In this document: positions 1 to 4,467 of the stretch, piece after piece | Position numbering within the stretch: the first letter of the stretch is position 1 | How the letters are laid out: each line of letters opens with the position of its first letter | Assembly (NCBI GenBank): GCA_937952235.1 | Contig: CALFZM010000304.1 | Location: 1-7,286 of the forward strand | DNA length: 7,286 bases | DNA from: an uncultured Opitutia bacterium | GTDB taxonomy: Bacteria > Verrucomicrobiota > Verrucomicrobiia > Opitutales > Opitutaceae | Direction: 5' to 3' | Notes under the pieces: generated by a model | Told to the model about the DNA's origin: nothing | Seen by the model: only the letters and a program-made list of their open reading frames with translations | The model's database searches: none | Made by a program: the position numbers and the translations under genes

Positions 1-777
1 CGGCAGCACCGGGACGACGGCCTCGCCGCGGGCGATCATGGTCGAGACCGCCGCCGGCAGGTAGAACTCGGATTTCGGCTCGCTCCCGCGCGCGGCGAGG
101 AACTCGCGGAACTGCGCGTCGAGCCCGTCGAACAGCGCGGGGGTGAAGCCCCAGCAGTTCATCGAGACGATGGTCTCGCCGGGATAGGTCCGGTCCGGGC
201 CGACTTCCTCGCGGGCGATGCCGGACTGCTCGACGATCGAGCGCAGCGCGCCGGTCCCGTCGAGCGTGCACACGCCCCGCGAGACGGTGCCGTGCTCGGA
301 GAGGGTGTTGGCGAGTTGGAAGCCGACCATCGCAAACCGCGCGGCGCCGGGGCCGGCGGACGTCGCGGCGAGGAAGCGGGCGAGCCGGGCGAACGATTCC
401 TCGCCGTAGAAATCGTCCGCGTTGATCACGGCGAAGTTTCCCGCCAGCGCTTCCCGGGCGCACCATACGGCATGGCCCGTGCCCCAGGGCTTCTCCCGGC
501 CGGGCGGCGGCGTGAAACCGGGCGGCAGCCGGTCCAGCGACTGGAAGACATAATCGACCTCCGCCCTCCCCGCGTACCGCGCGCCAATCTGGGCGCGGAA
601 CAGCTCCTCGAAATCACGGCGGATCACGAAGACCACGCGTGTGAAGCCCGCGCGCAGCGCGTCGAAGACCGCATAGTCGAGCACGGTCTCGCCGCCCGGC
701 CCGACCGGATCGATCTGTTTCAGCCCGCCGTAGCGGGAACCCATGCCGGCGGCGAGGACGACGAGAGTGAGCGACAT
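1..777 (-). CDS. Sugar-phosphate nucleotidyltransferase-like protein (3' end beyond window)
   Basis: The first 259 residues are present and the gene continues past the left edge. The fold is a GT-A/Rossmann-like NTP transferase, predicted to join a nucleoside triphosphate to a sugar 1-phosphate in the cytoplasm and release pyrophosphate. The N-terminal nucleotide-binding signature LAAGMGSRYGGLKQ lies at residues 8-21. KPWGTGHAV follows at 96-104, the acidic metal-binding motif NADDFYG at 119-125, and a C-terminal EFYLP at 237-241. There is no signal peptide. The ATG at 777 is chosen because the signature follows the usual short MSLTLVV strand; an in-frame TTG lies 12 codons upstream and no clear ribosome binding site is visible. 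It lies 60 bp after the sulfatase stop on the same strand and may share its transcript. Which sugar and nucleotide it uses cannot be read from the sequence; homologues are variously called mannose-1-phosphate guanylyltransferase or simply nucleotidyltransferase. Confidence 0.85.
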   Translation of the reverse strand, partial: MSLTLVVLAAGMGSRYGGLKQIDPVGPGGETVLDYAVFDALRAGFTRVVFVIRRDFEELFRAQIGARYAGRAEVDYVFQSLDRLPPGFTPPPGREKPWGTGHAVWCAREALAGNFAVINADDFYGEESFARLARFLAATSAGPGAARFAMVGFQLANTLSEHGTVSRGVCTLDGTGALRSIVEQSGIAREEVGPDRTYPGETIVSMNCWGFTPALFDGLDAQFREFLAARGSEPKSEFYLPAAVSTMIARGEAVVPVLP

Positions 778-837
778 CGCGCGAGCAGAAGCGAAGCCGC
801 CCGCGCCGGTCAATGCGCCGGTGCGCCGCCCGCGGCT

Positions 838-3087
838 TCAGCGCAACTGCGTCGGCGCGATCACCATCGTCGACCGGTGCGCCTCGGCCGCGGCCTGCAG
901 TTCCGCGACAATCTCCGGATGGTCCGCCGCGACATCGAAGCGCTCGCCGGGATCGCGCCCGAGGTGGAACAGCACCGGCGGCTCGTGCCGCTTCGGCTGC
1001 GGTTCGCCGTAGCCGGCCTGGGTGAGGAAGTGCAGCTTCCATTCGCGCAGCCGGACGGCCATGAGCGTCTCGCCGCGATAGTACGCGAACGGCCGCGCCG
1101 GCAGCTCCTCGTGCCGCAGCAGCACCGGCGAAAGGTCGCGTCCGTCGAGCACGCGCCCGGCGGGCAGCGGCGCCTGCGCCAGCGCGAGCACGGTCGGCAG
1201 CACGTCGAGCGTGCTCGCCGGCTGCGTGATCACGGCCGGCCCGATCCGTCCCGGCCACCACGCGATGCCGGGCACGCGCATGCCGCCCTCCCAGGTGCTG
1301 CCCTTTCCCTCCCGCAGCAGGCCGGCGCTGCCGCCCTGCGTCTTCTGCGTGAGCCAGGGACCGTTGTCGCTGCTGAAGATCACGAGCGTGCGCTCGGCCA
1401 GGCCCTCGGACCGAAGCGCGGCGACGATCTCGCCGACGCCGGCGTCGAGCTCCTCCACGGTGTCGCCGTAGATGCCGCCGCGGCTCCGGCCCTTGAACGC
1501 CGGCGATGCGAACAAGGGCACGTGCGGAAACGAATGCGCGAGGTAGATGAAGAACGGCTGCGCGCGGTGCTCGCGGATGAACCGCACGGTCTCCTCGGTG
1601 TAGCGGGTGGTGAGCTTCGTCTGGTCGGCGGGCTGCTCGACGATCTCGCCGTTGCGCTGCAGCGCGACGTTCCAGCCATCGGCGGGCGGCGTGGGCGACA
1701 TGGCGGCGCCCCGCGGCAGGCCGGGACGGGCGTCCATGTCATTCGAATACGGCAGGCCGAAACTGTAGTCGAAACCCTGGTCGTTGGGCCGCGAGCCCGG
1801 ATGGATGCCGAGGTGCCACTTGCCGATGTGCGCCGTGGCATAGCCGCGCGCGCGCAGCGCCTCGGCGAGCGTGACCTCGTCGGGCGGCAGCCCGCCGGCG
1901 GAGTTGGGAAACAGCACGCGGCGCGCCCCCGCCATCCCGCTGCGCGGCGGATACCGCCCGGTGAGCAGCGCGGCGCGCGAGGGCGTGCACACTTCGGCCG
2001 CGGAATAGAAATCCGTGAACCGGATGCCCTCGGCGGCGAGCCGGTCGAGGTGCGGCGTGCGGATGGTCGGCGAGCCGTAGCAGCCGAGGTCCCCGTAGCC
2101 GAGGTCGTCGGCGTAGATCACGATCACGTTGGGCGGCGGCGGCGCGGGACGCGCGGGCGTCGTGCTCGGCAGCGTCGTCCGCGCGTAGGCGAACGGTTCC
2201 GCCGGCCGGCGCCCGAGCAGGTGCTGGTCGAACCAGGCGACCATGCGCGCGTCGTCCGCGCGCATCTCCGCCCAGCCGCCATGCGCGGCGCCCTGGCGCA
2301 CGCGGAGCTCGATCTTCGCCCCGACTTCCTGCGTGCGGCGGAAGAAGCGGTCGGCCTGCGCCAGTGGCACGACGGTGTCGGCATCGCCGTGGACGATGAA
2401 GATCGGCGGCTGCCCGGCGTGCACGTGCGCGACGGGCGAGATCGCCCGCCCCAGCCGCGCACGGCCGGAGGGCGTCGCGGCGTCGGGGCCGAAGGCCGCG
2501 GACAGCCAGGAGAGGCCGCCAACGCCCACCGCGACATCGCCCTCCCGCGTCCAGTTGAGAAAATCCGTCGGCGGATAGTAACACGCCACCGCCTGCACCG
2601 CGCTGCTCTCGCGCTCGACGGGGTCGGCCGACGCCGGGTCGCCCGGGCCGCCGCGCGTCGCAACCATCAGGCTGAGGTGCCCGCCCGCGCTGCCGCCGGT
2701 GATGCCGAGTTTCGCGGGATCGACGCCGTAGTTCGCGGCGTGCGCGCGGACAAAGCGCACCGCGCGCAGCAGGTCGGCGATAATTTCCTCGACGGTGAAA
2801 CGCGGCTGCGTGCCGTGCGCGACGACGAAGGTCGTGTAGCCCGCCGCGGGCCACGGCCCGCCGGCCAGGTTGCGGTGGCTCGAGCGCCAGCCGCCGCTCA
2901 CGATGCGGATGATGCCGGCGCCATTCGGCTTCTCCGGCTGAAGCACGTCGAGCGTGAGCGCGACGCCGTCGTGCTTCGTATAGATCACGTCGGCGGTGCG
3001 CCGGAGACTCGCGTCGGCCGCCGTCGCGGCACGCGGGCCGGAGAGAAGTGCGAGGAGAAAACAGCCGGGAAGGAGCAAGCGGTGCAT
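838..3087 (-). CDS. Secreted bifunctional esterase-sulfatase fusion
   Basis: This is a 749-residue protein with two enzyme domains. Residues 1-23 form a signal peptide with a short basic start, the LLLPGCFLLALL core and an ATA-A cleavage region. Residues about 30-295 are an alpha/beta-hydrolase of the BD-FAE/carboxylesterase type. It has an oxyanion-hole segment VSGGW (63-67), nucleophile Ser133 in GGSAGG, probable Asp237 in HGDADTVVP and His269 in GAAHGG. A proline-rich linker (about 305-319) leads to an S1-type sulfatase at 320-749. There the metal ligands Asp327-Asp328 sit in YADDLGYGD. Cys367 in CTPSR is the formylglycine precursor, IGKWHLG is at 421-427, His518 lies in AHSFPHVP, Asp574-Asn575 in SSDNG and Lys595 in GKGSTWEGG. 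All expected catalytic residues of both domains are present, so both are probably active. The substrate is likely a sulfated and possibly acylated glycan; this is inference. Activity needs a formylglycine-generating enzyme or anaerobic sulfatase-maturating enzyme encoded elsewhere. The ATG at 3087 fits the signal peptide; it follows a pyrimidine tract (ctcttctccc) and not a Shine-Dalgarno motif. Confidence 0.93.
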   Translation of the reverse strand: MHRLLLPGCFLLALLSGPRAATAADASLRRTADVIYTKHDGVALTLDVLQPEKPNGAGIIRIVSGGWRSSHRNLAGGPWPAAGYTTFVVAHGTQPRFTVEEIIADLLRAVRFVRAHAANYGVDPAKLGITGGSAGGHLSLMVATRGGPGDPASADPVERESSAVQAVACYYPPTDFLNWTREGDVAVGVGGLSWLSAAFGPDAATPSGRARLGRAISPVAHVHAGQPPIFIVHGDADTVVPLAQADRFFRRTQEVGAKIELRVRQGAAHGGWAEMRADDARMVAWFDQHLLGRRPAEPFAYARTTLPSTTPARPAPPPPNVIVIYADDLGYGDLGCYGSPTIRTPHLDRLAAEGIRFTDFYSAAEVCTPSRAALLTGRYPPRSGMAGARRVLFPNSAGGLPPDEVTLAEALRARGYATAHIGKWHLGIHPGSRPNDQGFDYSFGLPYSNDMDARPGLPRGAAMSPTPPADGWNVALQRNGEIVEQPADQTKLTTRYTEETVRFIREHRAQPFFIYLAHSFPHVPLFASPAFKGRSRGGIYGDTVEELDAGVGEIVAALRSEGLAERTLVIFSSDNGPWLTQKTQGGSAGLLREGKGSTWEGGMRVPGIAWWPGRIGPAVITQPASTLDVLPTVLALAQAPLPAGRVLDGRDLSPVLLRHEELPARPFAYYRGETLMAVRLREWKLHFLTQAGYGEPQPKRHEPPVLFHLGRDPGERFDVAADHPEIVAELQAAAEAHRSTMVIAPTQLR

Positions 3088-3198
3088 GGGAGAAGAGCCC
3101 GATCCGGACGGAATGTCGCCCGCCGCGGGCCATCGGGCGTCCCATCAGCCGCTCCGACCGCGCGAAAATCAATCCCGAAGCGGAGTCCGGGGCGCGCA

Positions 3199-3303
3199 AA
3201 GGTGGAGCCGCCTGTCCCCAGGCGGCTGACGTTCGATCGTTCCGTCCGCAGTGGCTGGGGGGACGAGCCGCTCCACCTTCGGTCCGGCAGGCGGTGACGT
3301 CAC
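3199..3303. repeat. REP/BIME-like nested palindromic repeat, copy 1
   Basis: The core element is bounded by an imperfect 21-bp inverted repeat, 3199-3219 against 3259-3279, with 18 of 21 positions paired and the outer 10 (AAGGTGGAGC / GCTCCACCTT) perfect. Inside the left arm is a strong hairpin, AGCCGCCTG-TCCC-CAGGCGGCT (3206-3227), with a 9-bp stem. A further fragment of the unit recurs at 3288-3300: CAGGCGGTGACGT matches CAGGCGGCTGACGT at 3219-3232 with one base missing. The left part (3199-3255) matches the sequence at 7231-7286 at about 48 of 57 aligned positions. Nested palindromes of this size in intergenic DNA resemble REP/BIME elements, which in many bacteria are mobilised by REP-associated tyrosine transposases (RAYTs). 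No transposase is present here. Confidence 0.8.
3294..3303. promoter_or_regulatory. Perfect palindrome GTGACGTCAC, possible operator
   Basis: A 10-bp perfect palindrome lies 168 bp before the cytochrome start, at the edge of the REP-like element. Its TGACGT half also ends a repeat fragment, so the symmetry may simply come from the repeat. A regulatory role is possible because of its place between divergent genes, but no regulator family is indicated. Confidence 0.3.
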
Positions 3304-3328
3304 TGAGCGGGGTCGGCCTCACTCCCTG

Positions 3329-3346
3329 GGTAACAGCCCCGTTACC
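3329..3346. promoter_or_regulatory. Interrupted dyad GGTAAC-N6-GTTACC, possible operator
   Basis: Two perfect 6-bp arms are separated by AGCCCC, giving 18 bp of dyad symmetry centred about 134 bp before the cytochrome start. Arm length and spacing suit a dimeric transcription factor. On the plus strand the arms could also form a small stem-loop followed by ATTTTCCC, but the stem is short and the T-run weak, and no gene ends upstream on that strand. An operator for the cytochrome operon is therefore the better guess. The AT content is locally higher than in the surrounding DNA. Confidence 0.4.
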
Positions 3347-3417
3347 ATTTTCCCTTCGCCGCCGCCGCGCCGGGAGCGCGATGGTCCGGGCCGGGGCAAT
3401 CCGCGTTCCCAACGCGC

Positions 3418-3471
3418 CCCCTTCCCTCGCCTCCGTTTTGGCCCGCTCCCTTCCCCTCGTCCGCACCGCCC
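3418..3471 (+). promoter_or_regulatory. Pyrimidine-rich untranslated leader before the cytochrome start
   Basis: The 54 bases before the ATG are almost all C and T, with TTTT and a few G residues, and lack any GGAGG-like sequence. Translation probably starts without a Shine-Dalgarno interaction, perhaps through ribosomal protein S1 binding an unstructured leader. Similar C/T-rich stretches precede the sulfatase ATG and the ATG at 4503. Confidence 0.4.
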
Positions 3472-4467
3472 ATGAAACTTCCGAGTCGGTTTCCGTTCCT
3501 GCAAGTCGGCGCGATCGCCGGCGTGGCGTACGCCGGCGCCATGGTCTATGTGATCGCCGCGAGTGCGCCGCCGCCGCCGGCCACGGCTCCCGCCGGGGGC
3601 GCGGTCGATCACGGCGCTTCGTTTTACGTCGGCGAGGCCGTGTGCGTCGCGTGCCACGCCACGCAAAACAAGCAATTCGTCCACACCGCGCACGCCAACG
3701 CCGTGGTCAAGAGCGCCAGCGGCGAGCCCGTGAAGGTGTCGTGCGAATCGTGCCACGGTCCCGGCTCCGGCCACCTCCAGAACCCGATGGATCCCGCCAA
3801 CCGCGGGGCGCTGGTCGGCTTCACCAAGGAGTGGGGCACACCGATCGAGAAGCAGAACGCGATGTGCCTGACCTGCCACCAGGGTGGCCAGCGGATGTTC
3901 TGGCAGGGTTCGGCGCATGCGACCCAGAACCTCTCCTGCAGCGATTGCCATAACCCGATGGCGAAGATCTCCGCGACCGGCCTCCTGAAGCAGCCGACGA
4001 TCAACGAGACCTGCTACACCTGCCACCAGCAGCAGCGCGCGGAGTTCGCGAAGCGCTCCCACATGCCGCTGCCCGAGGGGAAAATGAGCTGCGTCGACTG
4101 CCACAACCCGCATGGATCGCCGACCAAGCCCGCCCTCAAGGCCGACTCGGTGAACGAGCTCTGCTACAACTGCCACACCGAGAAGCGCGGCCCGTTCCTG
4201 TGGGAGCACGCTCCGGTGCGCGAGAACTGCCTCACCTGCCACAACGCGCACGGTTCGAACCACGACAAGCTGCTCACGGTGGCGCGGCCGTTCTCCTGCC
4301 AGCAGTGCCATGGCAACACGAGCCACCAGGCCACGTTCTTCAACATCGGCCAGAGCGTGGGCGGCGGCGCGGGCATCAATTCGCGCGTCATCGGCCGCTC
4401 GTGCCAGACGTGCCACTCGCAGGTTCACGGCAGCAATCATCCGGCCGGCGCCCGGTTCCAGCGATGA
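3472..4467 (+). CDS. mtrA: Decaheme c-type cytochrome, MtrA/DmsE family
   Basis: This 331-residue protein has ten CXXCH heme-binding motifs, starting at Cys58, 91, 132, 156, 181, 207, 231, 253, 276 and 311. Thirteen further histidines (including 71, 74, 101, 149, 197, 214, 246, 260, 285 and 319) are enough to give every heme a second axial ligand. The length and even heme spacing match the MtrA/DmsE family (Shewanella MtrA is close to 333 residues); the long extra N-terminal part of PioA is absent. Residues about 10-31 are hydrophobic and followed by a proline/alanine stretch, which acts as a Sec signal peptide or a membrane anchor. The mature protein is periplasmic. In the family it inserts into an MtrB barrel and passes electrons across the outer membrane. 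Here the next gene encodes that barrel and overlaps this stop by 4 bp (ATGA). Heme attachment needs a cytochrome c maturation system encoded elsewhere. The ATG at 3472 gives the signal sequence directly. Direction of electron flow and physiological partner are not shown. Confidence 0.95.
   Translation: MKLPSRFPFLQVGAIAGVAYAGAMVYVIAASAPPPPATAPAGGAVDHGASFYVGEAVCVACHATQNKQFVHTAHANAVVKSASGEPVKVSCESCHGPGSGHLQNPMDPANRGALVGFTKEWGTPIEKQNAMCLTCHQGGQRMFWQGSAHATQNLSCSDCHNPMAKISATGLLKQPTINETCYTCHQQQRAEFAKRSHMPLPEGKMSCVDCHNPHGSPTKPALKADSVNELCYNCHTEKRGPFLWEHAPVRENCLTCHNAHGSNHDKLLTVARPFSCQQCHGNTSHQATFFNIGQSVGGGAGINSRVIGRSCQTCHSQVHGSNHPAGARFQR

Larger units (their letters stand above)
3088..3471. other. Divergent intergenic region
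   Basis: This 384-bp stretch separates the start codons of the esterase-sulfatase (leftward) and the decaheme cytochrome (rightward), so promoters for both must lie here. From left to right it holds about 110 bp of leader for the sulfatase with no clear motif, a REP-like nested palindrome (3199-3303), a perfect 10-bp palindrome at the end of that repeat, an interrupted dyad (3329-3346) and a pyrimidine-rich leader up to the cytochrome ATG. No convincing -35/-10 pair was found on either strand. Reading frames that cross the region have no family resemblance and look like GC-rich chance frames. Confidence 0.75.

Noticed and set aside
292..3297. Plus-strand open frame of about 1000 codons opposite the sulfatase and nucleotidyltransferase
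   Set aside because: Its translation is rich in Arg, Ala, Gly and Val with no domain or motif, and lies antisense to two genes with full catalytic signatures. It is a by-product of GC-rich codon use.
3329..3355. Intrinsic terminator on the plus strand
   Set aside because: The stem is only 6 bp and the T-run is short and broken by C residues, and no plus-strand gene ends upstream.
1739..3466. Minus-strand open frame overlapping the esterase-sulfatase in another frame
   Set aside because: It is highly Arg-rich with no motif, and it crosses the repeat and the divergent promoter region; it is a frame shadow of the fusion gene.
4200..4463. Upstream extension of the barrel reading frame inside the cytochrome gene
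   Set aside because: The extra residues are an out-of-frame reading of cytochrome codons and would place the export signal far inside the protein. Starts at 4464 or 4503 fit the signal peptide.
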